Assembly (NCBI RefSeq): GCF_947169445.1
Contig: NZ_CAMVPU010000048.1
Location: forward strand, 1-27,291
Length of the DNA: 27,291 nt
Direction: 5' to 3'
Source: an uncultured Butyrivibrio sp.
GTDB taxonomy: Bacteria > Bacillota > Clostridia > Lachnospirales > Lachnospiraceae
The notes under the pieces: model-generated
The model's input: only the letters and a program-made list of their open reading frames with translations
Databases searched by the model: none
Told to the model about the DNA's origin: nothing
In this document: piece by piece, positions 1 to 6,052 of the stretch
Layout of the letters: every line of letters begins with the position of its first letter
How positions within the stretch are numbered: position 1 is the first letter of the stretch
Position numbers and translations under genes: made by a program

Positions 1-94
1 CTCCGAATACGATATAACAATTATATCATTTACCGTTTTCTATATTGTACAAGGTTAATTCTGATAATAGGTCGCCTGAGAGAAGACCTGAGTA

Positions 95-286
95 TTACAT
101 GTCATCCATCTCATCTTCAAAATCCAGCCATGCTTCAAGCCTGTCGTCTTCTCTATCCCTACGCAGCTGATCTTGGCGGCGCTCAAATTCCTTGCGTTCT
201 TTCTTACTCATACCACCTACAAGATCCTTGTACTGCTTATCTGTAAGCCTTACATCTTTGTCTTTCTTATTATTACCAAAAAACAT
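95..286 (-). CDS. Small highly charged hypothetical protein (63 aa)
   Basis: The protein begins MFFGNNKKDKDVRL and continues with a dense run of Lys/Arg/Glu/Asp, including a KKERKEFERRQ stretch, ending in an acidic DFEDEMDDM tail. It is probably a single long helix. I chose the ATG at 286 because AAGGAG lies nine bases upstream; a TTG two codons earlier would sit too close to that site. It is last in a run of three very small genes (59, 39 and 63 aa) on the same strand, each with its own ribosome binding site, so they are probably co-transcribed. Basic-then-acidic proteins of this kind occur in Lachnospiraceae genomes without assigned function. No convincing terminator follows: there is only a 5-bp AGGTC/GACCT dyad without a T run. 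Confidence 0.7.
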   Translation of the reverse strand: MFFGNNKKDKDVRLTDKQYKDLVGGMSKKERKEFERRQDQLRRDREDDRLEAWLDFEDEMDDM

Positions 287-375
287 AATCAAAATCTCCT
301 TCCTTAAGAGGGCACAGGGGCAGGAAATGATATATGATCATCCCCTACCCCAACTTATATTTATCATCCTATGTC

Positions 376-495
376 TTAACCAAGCTCCCCATCTCTTCTA
401 CAGACTTCATAAAACTCGCAGGTCACGCATAAGTGTTTGCAGAATCTGTTGTTTCTATAGATGCATTTCTTTATCCAGTAAATGAGTCTGTTCAT
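376..495 (-). CDS. Cys-rich microprotein (39 aa)
   Basis: This 39-codon ORF starts with ATG at 495 behind GGAGG spaced about ten bases, and follows the stop codon of the 59-residue membrane protein by about 18 bases. It starts MNRLIYWIKKCIYRNN and has five Cys at residues 11, 19, 23, 26 and 32, with a CKHLCVTC cluster followed by FYEVC. The spacing suggests a small zinc- or Fe-S-binding knuckle. Tight packing between two other small genes and a strong ribosome binding site argue that it is translated. No function is assigned. The small size is the main source of doubt. Confidence 0.6.
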   Translation of the reverse strand: MNRLIYWIKKCIYRNNRFCKHLCVTCEFYEVCRRDGELG

Positions 496-513
496 AAGCC
501 CACATCCTCCGCA

Positions 514-693
514 TTATCGCCTTCGTCTTATAATCCAGTAGCAAGGGCAGCTGCACACATACCAAATCCCCTTGGTAAAAGAGATAAAAAAGATCTTCAG
601 CACCAGGAACACTCCGTACAGTCCAAGCAAAACCGGTGCAAGTGCTATTACTATCGCTCCTATAAAAATCAGATCAAGAATCAAGTCAATCAT
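514..693 (-). CDS. Small two-helix membrane protein (59 aa)
   Basis: The ORF starts with ATG at 693 behind AAAGGA nine bases upstream. It begins MIDLILDLIFIGAIVIALAP and contains two hydrophobic stretches, at about residues 3-25 and 27-45, joined by a short turn. A CSCPC cluster and a basic RRRR tail follow. The basic C-terminus suggests that both termini are cytoplasmic. The 39-residue Cys-rich gene follows it directly. A small membrane protein next to a Cys-rich microprotein could be a functional pair, but nothing in the sequence identifies the role. A TATACT hexamer at 761-766 (minus strand) is a possible -10 element, with a poor -35. Confidence 0.6.
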   Translation of the reverse strand: MIDLILDLIFIGAIVIALAPVLLGLYGVFLVLKIFFISFTKGIWYVCSCPCYWIIRRRR

Positions 694-851
694 GCTATCA
701 CATCCTTTCCAAACAACTACGCTGACTAACTCATCCCCATATATCTTTTTTCTTAATCACAGTATAAATATTTTAAAGTCCCATAAAAATGACAGCTTTC
801 AATCCCAGTATTCATGTGCTTTTTGCGCTGTTATATGCATTATTTATTGCA

Positions 852-887
852 CAAAAAAGACTCCGTCACAATCGCAACGAAGTCTTA
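852..887 (-). terminator. Intrinsic terminator after the 70-residue gene
   Basis: Read on the minus strand, AAGACTTCGT pairs with ACGGAGTCTT across a short loop and is followed directly by six T residues. It lies 25 bases beyond the stop codon of the 911-1123 gene and separates that gene from the 59/39/63-residue trio. Confidence 0.8.
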
Positions 888-910
888 GAAATCTGTATTC
901 AGTTTATGCT

Positions 911-1123
911 TCAGCGGACCACTTTATAATTCTTGTTCCACCTCTGCTCAAGCCCTCTCCAGTTGTAGGTCAGATCTCCATTTGGATAAAGGCATATAGA
1001 TTTTGATGTAATCTCAGAAGGATTGTCCTTGGAGTCATAATATGCTCCTCCGCTGGCCCTCTGTTCCATCTTCTTGTAAATAAAACCGTCAATTGTTATC
1101 ACTTCAGGGAACTGTGTAATCAT
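911..1123 (-). CDS. Hypothetical protein (70 aa)
   Basis: The protein begins MITQFPEVITIDGFIYKK and is rich in aromatic residues (W, Y, F), with a mixed beta-like pattern and a basic NKNYKVVR end. It has no signal peptide or membrane segment. The ATG at 1123 has GGAGA seven bases upstream. The gene is monocistronic by appearance: a terminator follows at 852-887, and a TATAAT lies at 1168-1173 within a dyad. I do not recognise a family. It could be a small single-domain beta-sheet protein. Confidence 0.65.
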   Translation of the reverse strand: MITQFPEVITIDGFIYKKMEQRASGGAYYDSKDNPSEITSKSICLYPNGDLTYNWRGLEQRWNKNYKVVR

Positions 1124-1163
1124 TATGCACTCTCCATTAGTAAATAATGCGAACAGGTTTCTT

Positions 1164-1179
1164 ATACATTATATTGTAT
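1164..1179 (-). promoter_or_regulatory. Possible -10 element inside an ATACA-N6-TGTAT dyad
   Basis: On the minus strand TATAAT (1168-1173) lies about 45 bases before the ATG at 1123. It is centred in an inverted repeat with arms ATACA and TGTAT, so an operator could overlap the promoter. No good -35 is visible at the expected distance. Confidence 0.35.
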
Positions 1180-1380
1180 GCTTAATAATGCATCGACACA
1201 AGATGATGTAATTAATCTCTTTTTATTAAACCGATTATTTTTATCCCAAAAAGAAAATTAAATGCCGTTATCACGCAGATTCTGTTATGTATTCCGAATC
1301 TATTTTTGATTAAGATAATATCATCAAAGGAAACCATTTCAGTTGGTTAAGTCCTTGATGCTACTATCCGATATACATGG
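1180..1380. other. AT-rich intergenic stretch without a gene
   Basis: I see no credible coding ORF on either strand between the promoter region of the 70-residue gene and the plus-strand minigene. Weak plus-strand promoter-like hexamers occur, such as TTGGTT at about 1343 followed 16 bases later by TATCCG, but none is convincing. Confidence 0.5.
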
Positions 1381-1407
1381 TAGCAAGAGAAAGGAGGAAG
1401 ATACACG

Positions 1408-1431
1408 ATGAACAATCTTCCAAAAAGGTAA
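1408..1431 (+). other. Plus-strand seven-codon ORF with strong RBS (possible leader peptide or sRNA)
   Basis: AAAGGAGG at 1390-1397 is followed ten bases later by ATG and a seven-codon frame reading MNNLPKR then TAA. The stop codon ends two bases before a strong hairpin-plus-T-run terminator (1434-1474). Leader peptides have this geometry of short ORF, stop and terminator, but no plus-strand gene follows within the window. It may therefore be a free small RNA or microprotein, or the remnant of a leader whose structural gene was lost. It is the only well-formed translation signal on the plus strand. Confidence 0.35.
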
Positions 1432-1433
1432 AG

Positions 1434-1474
1434 GTACCTTCACTGCGGCAGGCTCCCGGTGGAGGTACTTTTTT
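1434..1474. terminator. Strong, probably bidirectional intrinsic terminator
   Basis: GTACCTTCAC pairs with GTGGAGGTAC, with one G-T wobble and further GC pairing inward around AGGCTC. Six T residues follow on the plus strand. On the minus strand the same hairpin is followed by CTTTACCTTTTT, so it can also end the nucleotidyltransferase gene that stops at 1517. Confidence 0.8.
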
Positions 1475-1516
1475 ATGTCCACATCAATTTTTTATAAGTT
1501 TTCCTACTCTCGTGTT

Positions 1517-2149
1517 TTATATTCTCATGAACACCTCATGTACAGCCTCTGCATATAGCGCACGTGATTTCTTATGTGAATCATCATTATTATTCTTTCT
1601 ATCAAGATATACATTCCTAACTTCATTCCATCTATGAGAAGCCTTTATCTTTTCAGCCTTCTCTTCCAGATAGTATGGTGCAGGCTGTTCTGCCCACAAA
1701 AAGCTATGATTCTTTTTATTGAATCGTATATACTCTTGATGATATCCATTGTCATCTTCATAATCATTTACCAAAGCTATGTCACAACTATAAAGAACCT
1801 TTGAACTCCAAATATCAACCTTCTTCAGTGTTATAACTCGTGTCGACTCCTCTATCCTGTTAAAGTCATATTTCATGAAAATTCTCTGTAGTTCATTATA
1901 GATTATCCTATGTATCTCATCCGGACCATAGTTTTGATTCTCATCATTAATCGCATAATTGATATCAAAATCAAATCCCACATTTGACTTAACATCATAG
2001 GTGATCATATTCCTGGAACTACTACCTATGAAGTAATACTGAAATGTAAAACGCTCCCTTATGCGATCCTGAAGCTCATTAGTCATCTTTATAATACTAT
2101 CTCTATACGGCTTGGCTTCTTTTGCAGTTACATAATCGAAATGATGCAT
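1517..2149 (-). CDS. Nucleotidyltransferase-fold protein (210 aa)
   Basis: The motifs fit the DNA polymerase beta-like nucleotidyltransferase superfamily: a GSSSRN loop at residues 42-47, a GFDFDIN strand carrying the DxD pair at 60-62, and a third acidic residue in YSCDIAL at about 123. That is the complete G-S/DxD/D catalytic set, so activity is plausible. The substrate could be a nucleotide, tRNA, protein or antibiotic. The protein is shorter than CD-NTases (usually 300 residues or more) and lacks their usual C-terminal helical domain; the C-terminus is a short basic helix. ATG at 2149 has AAGGGGA upstream and a good promoter at 2205-2236. It is a single-gene unit ended by the hairpin at 1434-1474. 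No partner gene (HEPN toxin or effector) is adjacent. Confidence 0.65.
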   Translation of the reverse strand: MHHFDYVTAKEAKPYRDSIIKMTNELQDRIRERFTFQYYFIGSSSRNMITYDVKSNVGFDFDINYAINDENQNYGPDEIHRIIYNELQRIFMKYDFNRIEESTRVITLKKVDIWSSKVLYSCDIALVNDYEDDNGYHQEYIRFNKKNHSFLWAEQPAPYYLEEKAEKIKASHRWNEVRNVYLDRKNNNDDSHKKSRALYAEAVHEVFMRI

Positions 2150-2204
2150 ACAAAATCCCCTTTCTTTATCCCAAGCCGCCCATCTAATCTGATGATTAAA
2201 TCAT

Positions 2205-2236
2205 ATTATAGTAATTCAATGAACAATGTATGTCAA
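2205..2236 (-). promoter_or_regulatory. Sigma-70 type promoter of the nucleotidyltransferase gene
   Basis: On the minus strand a perfect TTGACA (2231-2236) is followed after 17 bases by TACTAT (2208-2213), and a TATAAT overlaps at 2205-2210. It predicts a leader of about 50 bases before the ATG at 2149. Confidence 0.6.
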
Positions 2237-2254
2237 TCCGAATACAACCATGTC

Positions 2255-2905
2255 TTAGCTACTTATCTTCTGAAGAATCCCAGCAACATCTACCCCAGGA
2301 TGTGTAAAGTACATCCTGCAGATCTGTTCTGAAAGATCTTCTGATATTTTCAGTTTCGCAGCTATCTCTTCGTGAGAAGATCCTTTATCGGCAAGCTTCA
2401 TTGCCTTAGAAATAATAGAGTCTATATTCTTCGGAAAAGAACTTGTGTTGCCCTCGACCTTTATAATTTTCTTTTCAAAAGAAAAATCATTCTTGCTCCG
2501 AATCTCAAGAATCGCGTAGGACACTTCCTGATCCGGTTTTCTTTTTCCGCAACAGCCTGGATTGAACCAGACCTGGCCGTTCTTCTCTACCAGGGAATAC
2601 TTGTGGCTGTGACCATAAATAATTATGGGAAGATCCATAATGAAATCATCAATCTTTCCCTTGTTGTGGATCACGTAAATCTTATTGCCTTCAAATTCGA
2701 GAAGTGCTTTCTCTGGGAGATACACCGCCCAATCTTTGTCAGCATTTCCTCTGACCGCAGTAACCGAAGCTATCTTTCCCAGCTCATCGAGCACTTCCTT
2801 TTTGTCGATATTCCCGGCGTGAATAATGTGATCAACACCCTGCAGGCCTTCTATAACTTCTCTCCTGAGAAAGCCATGAGTATCAGATACAATACCTATT
2901 CTCAC
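2255..2905 (-). CDS. YfcE/MJ0936-like metallophosphoesterase with C-terminal helical extension
   Basis: This is a calcineurin-like phosphodiesterase fold. The motifs run in order: SDTHG (residues 7-11), HAGNID (29-34), RGNAD (52-56), VIHNKG (78-83), GHSH (98-101) and NPG (115-117). The second motif normally reads HxGD; here the metal-bridging Asp is Asn32, which may lower or alter activity. The family hydrolyses phosphodiesters in the cytoplasm with two metal ions. About 60 extra C-terminal residues contain a helix-turn-helix-like SSHEEIAAKLKIS segment that is not part of the core enzyme. The start is GTG at 2905 with GGAG seven bases upstream. The gene follows the DUF4298 gene by 14 bases and is probably co-transcribed with it. 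Confidence 0.8.
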   Translation of the reverse strand: MRIGIVSDTHGFLRREVIEGLQGVDHIIHAGNIDKKEVLDELGKIASVTAVRGNADKDWAVYLPEKALLEFEGNKIYVIHNKGKIDDFIMDLPIIIYGHSHKYSLVEKNGQVWFNPGCCGKRKPDQEVSYAILEIRSKNDFSFEKKIIKVEGNTSSFPKNIDSIISKAMKLADKGSSHEEIAAKLKISEDLSEQICRMYFTHPGVDVAGILQKISS

Positions 2906-2919
2906 CTTATGTCTCCATC

Positions 2920-3471
2920 TTAATCTTCGTTTTCATCCTCTGTAAGATATGTTTTCAGCACTTCCATAATTTCTTTGTTCCGCTCAAGCAGGTTGTAAAC
3001 ACCATCTTCAGATAAAACTCCGCGCTTCAGATCTTCCGGATATAGTCCCTGCTCATCCGCCTCAAAGTCTTTTTTCCACTGCTTGCTACCATAGTAGTTG
3101 GACAGCTTCTGAAGGTCATCCTGCATGTGCTGAAGGTCAAAGATATTTGCCTCCAGGGCTTTAAGAGTCTCATTAGCCTTCTGATAAATTGCTTCCATCT
3201 TGTTCAGATTCGCTGGAATGTTATCTCTCTGAAGGCGCTTAGCAAAGTGATTTTTCTTGTGCTCGTACCTCTCAGTAGCTTCCTCAGGAAACAAATGAAT
3301 ACTTCTGTTGTTCAGGACCTCAGCAACACGCCTGTGGGCTTCTTCATCAGAAAATCCTTCTTTCATCTGGTCCTTATATATTGCGTACATCAGATTTGTG
3401 CAAAGATCCTTGGCACGCTGCTTCAGATCTGAGTAGTGTTTTAATCTTGGTGGATGTTTCTTTTTGCTCAT
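2920..3471 (-). CDS. DUF4298 domain protein (183 aa)
   Basis: The C-terminal half, from about residue 85, matches my memory of DUF4298: a helix with LEANIFDLQHMQDDLQKLSN, then YYGSKQWKKDFEADEQG, LYPEDLKRGVLSEDGVYNLL and a final helix. The N-terminal 80 residues are a basic helical region (KKKHPPRLKHYSDLKQRAKD) of unknown role. The protein is soluble and mostly helical; the domain's function is not established. ATG at 3471 has AGAAGGA upstream. It is the first gene of a two-gene unit with the phosphoesterase, expressed from an extended -10 promoter that sits against the terminator of the preceding gene. Confidence 0.75.
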   Translation of the reverse strand: MSKKKHPPRLKHYSDLKQRAKDLCTNLMYAIYKDQMKEGFSDEEAHRRVAEVLNNRSIHLFPEEATERYEHKKNHFAKRLQRDNIPANLNKMEAIYQKANETLKALEANIFDLQHMQDDLQKLSNYYGSKQWKKDFEADEQGLYPEDLKRGVLSEDGVYNLLERNKEIMEVLKTYLTEDENED

Positions 3472-3506
3472 AGATAGTGTCCTTCTCGTAGTTATCAGCT
3501 TTTTAA

Positions 3507-3515
3507 ATTATAGCA
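3507..3515 (-). promoter_or_regulatory. Extended -10 promoter for the DUF4298/phosphoesterase pair
   Basis: The minus strand reads TGCTATAAT, a perfect TGn-TATAAT extended -10, 36 bases before the ATG at 3471. The -35 position falls inside the upstream terminator stem and is poor, as is usual for extended -10 promoters. Confidence 0.55.
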
Positions 3516-3554
3516 AAAAACTACGCCACCGTATTACTCATACGATGACGTAGT
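3515..3554 (-). terminator. Strong intrinsic terminator after the 69-residue gene
   Basis: The minus-strand arms ACTACGTCATCGTAT and ATACGGTGGCGTAGT pair over 15 positions with two G-T wobbles around a five-base loop, and six T residues follow. It ends the gene that stops at 3559. Confidence 0.9.
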
Positions 3555-3558
3555 TACC

Positions 3559-3768
3559 TTACTTTTTTTCAATGTAATCTCTTTGAGTTACTTCCAATGA
3601 TTCATTCGGATACTTTCCATCAAGAGTATCTTGATGGCCCATCATATATGCAGTTTTAAAAATCGTTTGCATACCTCCCATCATTCCTGAACCGCCTTCT
3701 TTCTTGGAGCCACCTCCAAGCTGTGCTAATCCATGTGTGATATTTGCTGCATTAGGTCTTCTTGCCAT
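3559..3768 (-). CDS. Small Gly/Met-rich hypothetical protein (69 aa)
   Basis: The protein starts MARRPNAANITHGLAQLGGG and has a flexible Gly/Lys-rich segment, a GMMGGMQTIF stretch and a charged C-terminus. It is too polar for a membrane protein. ATG at 3768 has AGAGGAG eight bases upstream. It follows the helix-turn-helix gene at 3817 with no terminator between them, so it is probably the second gene of the operator-controlled unit. I do not recognise a family. A regulator followed by a tiny gene could be a control pair, but nothing in the sequence proves it. Confidence 0.65.
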   Translation of the reverse strand: MARRPNAANITHGLAQLGGGSKKEGGSGMMGGMQTIFKTAYMMGHQDTLDGKYPNESLEVTQRDYIEKK

Positions 3769-3816
3769 AATTTTTCTCCTCTTCTACAATCAACTTAAGC
3801 ATTTTTATTTAACAAC

Positions 3817-4698
3817 TTATGTCCATTCTCTCTTTTCGTACTCTTCATCTCCTTTCTTATATCTGAAAGTACATGTATCATCTATGTATGTCACATACGT
3901 ATTACTGATCAAATAGAATTCCAATTTCTCTCTGTCTTCATTTGACAACTTGTAATAATGACTGTCTAAACCTTCAGGATGCATAACAAACAATTGAAAC
4001 TCTTTTTGATTATCTCTATCTCTGGATATTTCTATCAAGTTTGGTTTACGCAAATATGCAAAATCATTAGGAACATCTGCAAGTTCGATATCCCACTTAT
4101 ATGAAGAGCACGAGAATCTCTTTTCTAAAACTGGTGACGTCAATTCTGGAATCCGCCACTCGGCGCCCATTTTGAAAGCTGTACGTATCTTTCCTCTTCT
4201 TAACAACTGCCTTACTGCACCCGTACTTTTCCCAATATACTCCGCATACTCTTCAATTGTCATAGCTCCGACCTTATAATCAACAAGTAAGAAAGCGGTG
4301 TCACGAACAGTAAAAATCTTATGGTTATCACGCATAGGTCGTTTATTTCCAGCATGTTCCAAGAAAAGCTTTGCCCCTCTACTACTCACTTCAATAGAAT
4401 ATGACCACCAAGGCTCCAGATTATTGAACAAAATAGTTTTTTCGATTTTGTTCCTAAAAGCAATTAAGCATTTTTTCCGTCTTGAATAATAGACCCTCTT
4501 TGAATTATCCTGGTTGATTTCTTTTTCATCCAAAGAACTTACCAAAGCGTCAATTCTATCTATAATGTCCGCTCTCGACGTCATCATGTCGTGCTCATAG
4601 ACGGCGAGTTTTTCTTCTTCCGTAAATGAAGTCTGGAACTCAGCCCTGTCACTTCTTAAGCGATCATGTATCTCCCAATCAATATCTTCATATTTCAT
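3817..4698 (-). CDS. Helix-turn-helix domain protein, probably autoregulated (293 aa)
   Basis: An excisionase/MerR-like helix-turn-helix is visible near the middle: MTIEEYAEYIGKSTGAVRQL then LLRRGKIRTAFKMGAEWRIP, the usual pattern of helix-turn-helix followed by a wing ending in W-R-I-P. About 150 helical, charged N-terminal residues and a C-terminal alpha/beta domain of about 100 residues are unassigned. I place the start at the ATG at 4698 (MKYEDIDWEI), which has GAGGG nine bases upstream. The upstream GTG (4722) falls inside the operator and close to the expected transcription start. The promoter is bracketed by two dyads (4716-4732 and 4770-4786), so self-repression or control by a partner is likely. 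The coding DNA looks more AT-rich than the transfer operon. Confidence 0.7.
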   Translation of the reverse strand: MKYEDIDWEIHDRLRSDRAEFQTSFTEEEKLAVYEHDMMTSRADIIDRIDALVSSLDEKEINQDNSKRVYYSRRKKCLIAFRNKIEKTILFNNLEPWWSYSIEVSSRGAKLFLEHAGNKRPMRDNHKIFTVRDTAFLLVDYKVGAMTIEEYAEYIGKSTGAVRQLLRRGKIRTAFKMGAEWRIPELTSPVLEKRFSCSSYKWDIELADVPNDFAYLRKPNLIEISRDRDNQKEFQLFVMHPEGLDSHYYKLSNEDREKLEFYLISNTYVTYIDDTCTFRYKKGDEEYEKREWT

Positions 4699-4715
4699 TA
4701 TTCGCGCCCTCATTT

Positions 4716-4732
4716 TGTACACTTGTTATACA
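4716..4732. promoter_or_regulatory. Operator-like dyad, proximal copy
   Basis: TGTACACTTGTTATACA is an imperfect palindrome with TGTA/TACA ends. It lies just downstream of the -10 box, over the expected transcription start of the helix-turn-helix gene. The second copy at 4770-4786 is 54 bp away centre to centre. Confidence 0.55.
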
Positions 4733-4734
4733 TA

Positions 4735-4763
4735 ACAATAGCATGGTTTGAAATATGAGTCAA
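4735..4763 (-). promoter_or_regulatory. Promoter of the helix-turn-helix gene
   Basis: TTGACT (4758-4763) and TATTGT (4735-4740) on the minus strand are separated by exactly 17 bases. The predicted start is near 4728, giving a leader of about 30 bases to the ATG at 4698. Confidence 0.65.
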
Positions 4764-4769
4764 TAAAAA

Positions 4770-4786
4770 TGTACAACAGTTATACA
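4770..4786. promoter_or_regulatory. Operator-like dyad, distal copy
   Basis: TGTACAACAGTTATACA is a better palindrome than the proximal copy: TGTACAAC and GTTATACA are arms around a central A with one mismatch. It sits six bases upstream of the -35 box. Confidence 0.55.
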
Positions 4787-4823
4787 TTTTATTTTTCTAT
4801 ATTTGTCGATATCGATAATAAGT

Positions 4824-4851
4824 AAAAAACCGGGGCAGCCGAAGCTGCCCC
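4824..4851 (-). terminator. Strong terminator at the end of the transfer operon
   Basis: GGGGCAGC and GCTGCCCC pair perfectly over eight bases around TTCG on the minus strand, followed by GG and six T residues. It lies seven bases after the ArdC stop codon and closes the long operon. A TCGATATCGA palindrome lies just beyond it at about 4807-4816. Confidence 0.92.
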
Positions 4852-4857
4852 AATACA

Positions 4858-6030
4858 TCAAATAGCCATCCCTGAAGATCTATCAGATCTACGTTCTGGT
4901 CTGTCATGTGATGCTACTGTTTCTTTATTACCCTTAAGCTTATCCAGGATGGATTTCTTAAGGCCCTGGATATCTCGTGGTTTCTCGATATCTTCTTTTG
5001 GTTCTTCCTTTGGAGTTGAAGGTCCCAAGATTCTGATCTGGCCGGAAGTTTTGTTTAAAGCTGCTGCCTCATCAAGAGTTGCCATTGTCTTTTCTTCCAT
5101 GACCTTGGTGTTAACATCAGAAATAATAGTTGAAGCAGTTTTTCTGATTGTGTCCATGGAAGCTTTCAGCTCTTTAAGATCTTTGCCCTGGCTCCAGCTG
5201 GCAATATAGCCAAAGGAATAGTCGGAAGTATCAAGACCGAAGTGCTGGCAGACTACATAAGCTACAGATTCAGCTTCTACTTCCTTTTCATTTTTACTCT
5301 TGGAGTCCTGCTGCCCCTGAGATAGTTCTGAGGTTTTGTCATGAAGTCGTGAGTGAGCCATCTCGTGGATCAGTGTCTTAAGAGTCTGGGCCTCAGACAT
5401 ACCTTTCTGAACAACAATCTTCTGGTCAGTTATCGAATAGAAGCCCTTGGCCCCTGTTGAGATATCTGCATACTCAATAGGAACCTTGGAGATGCCTTCA
5501 AGAGCAGCTATAAGCTTTGGATAATCCTCAACTGTTCCATTCAGCTCACTGACGCCAATTTCAGGAAGTGCTTTTCCTTCTGTATCACTGACATCAAAAA
5601 CGGATGTGATCATGAAGTTGGTGTACTCAACTTCTTTCACAGTTTCTGCAGAACGCTTTTCGAACTGTTCCTTTGTTTCGCCAGGTCTCTGGAACAGACA
5701 CTTTTCTCCGTTATCATCCCGGTCATAGTCGTTGCCCTGCCAGACTTTCTTTTTTACTTTAACAGGAGAAATGATCTTGATGCCCTTGGATCCTCTTTTA
5801 ACATGTCGGTCAAAGTTCTTCTGCCAGGCTTCATAACCGGCTACAAGTGTTGCATCCGGCCTCTGCATAGCTATAAGAATTGTGTTGTTGACGCTGTAAT
5901 GGTGGAACTTGGACATGGTGTTAAGGTATTCTTTGAATTTATCTGAATTCATGAAATCCCCAAGCCCCTTTTCAAGCTTTTGAGTGATCTCTTCAATAGG
6001 GAACATTACTCTGGTCTCATCATAATCCAT
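4858..6030 (-). CDS. ArdC-type antirestriction protein with zinc metallopeptidase domain (390 aa)
   Basis: The N-terminal 100 residues have the ArdC ssDNA-binding pattern: FKEYLNTMSKFHHYSVNNT, then ILIAMQRPDATLVAGYEAWQ and KRGSKGIKIISP. A zincin-like domain follows with HEMAHSRLH at residues 222-230 (HExxH) and EAESVAY near 252-258 supplying the third ligand. A low-complexity, charged C-terminal tail of about 90 residues is probably disordered. ArdC proteins bind incoming single-stranded DNA and protect it from host restriction during conjugation. The gene is last in the operon, 22 bases after ssb, with GGAGG ten bases before the ATG. Its position beyond the oriT-like hairpins fits a leading-region gene expressed early in the recipient. 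Confidence 0.88.
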   Translation of the reverse strand: MDYDETRVMFPIEEITQKLEKGLGDFMNSDKFKEYLNTMSKFHHYSVNNTILIAMQRPDATLVAGYEAWQKNFDRHVKRGSKGIKIISPVKVKKKVWQGNDYDRDDNGEKCLFQRPGETKEQFEKRSAETVKEVEYTNFMITSVFDVSDTEGKALPEIGVSELNGTVEDYPKLIAALEGISKVPIEYADISTGAKGFYSITDQKIVVQKGMSEAQTLKTLIHEMAHSRLHDKTSELSQGQQDSKSKNEKEVEAESVAYVVCQHFGLDTSDYSFGYIASWSQGKDLKELKASMDTIRKTASTIISDVNTKVMEEKTMATLDEAAALNKTSGQIRILGPSTPKEEPKEDIEKPRDIQGLKKSILDKLKGNKETVASHDRPERRSDRSSGMAI

Positions 6031-6052
6031 TTAGCTTCCCTCCCTTCTTTGA

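Noticed and set aside
60..95. AGGTC/GACCT hairpin after the 63-residue gene as a terminator
   Set aside because: The stem is only five pairs with an 11-base loop and no T run.
192..1006. Three overlapping plus-strand open frames at the left end
   Set aside because: They lack ribosome binding sites, overlap well-supported minus-strand small genes and have low-complexity, frame-shadow composition.
1377..1637. 86-codon plus-strand frame through the 1434-1474 hairpin
   Set aside because: It reads through an intrinsic terminator and into the 3' end of the nucleotidyltransferase gene. The seven-codon frame in another register has the real ribosome binding site.
4716..4786. The two similar repeats considered as a short CRISPR array
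   Set aside because: There are only two copies, each is itself palindromic, and a promoter sits exactly between them. Operators explain this better.
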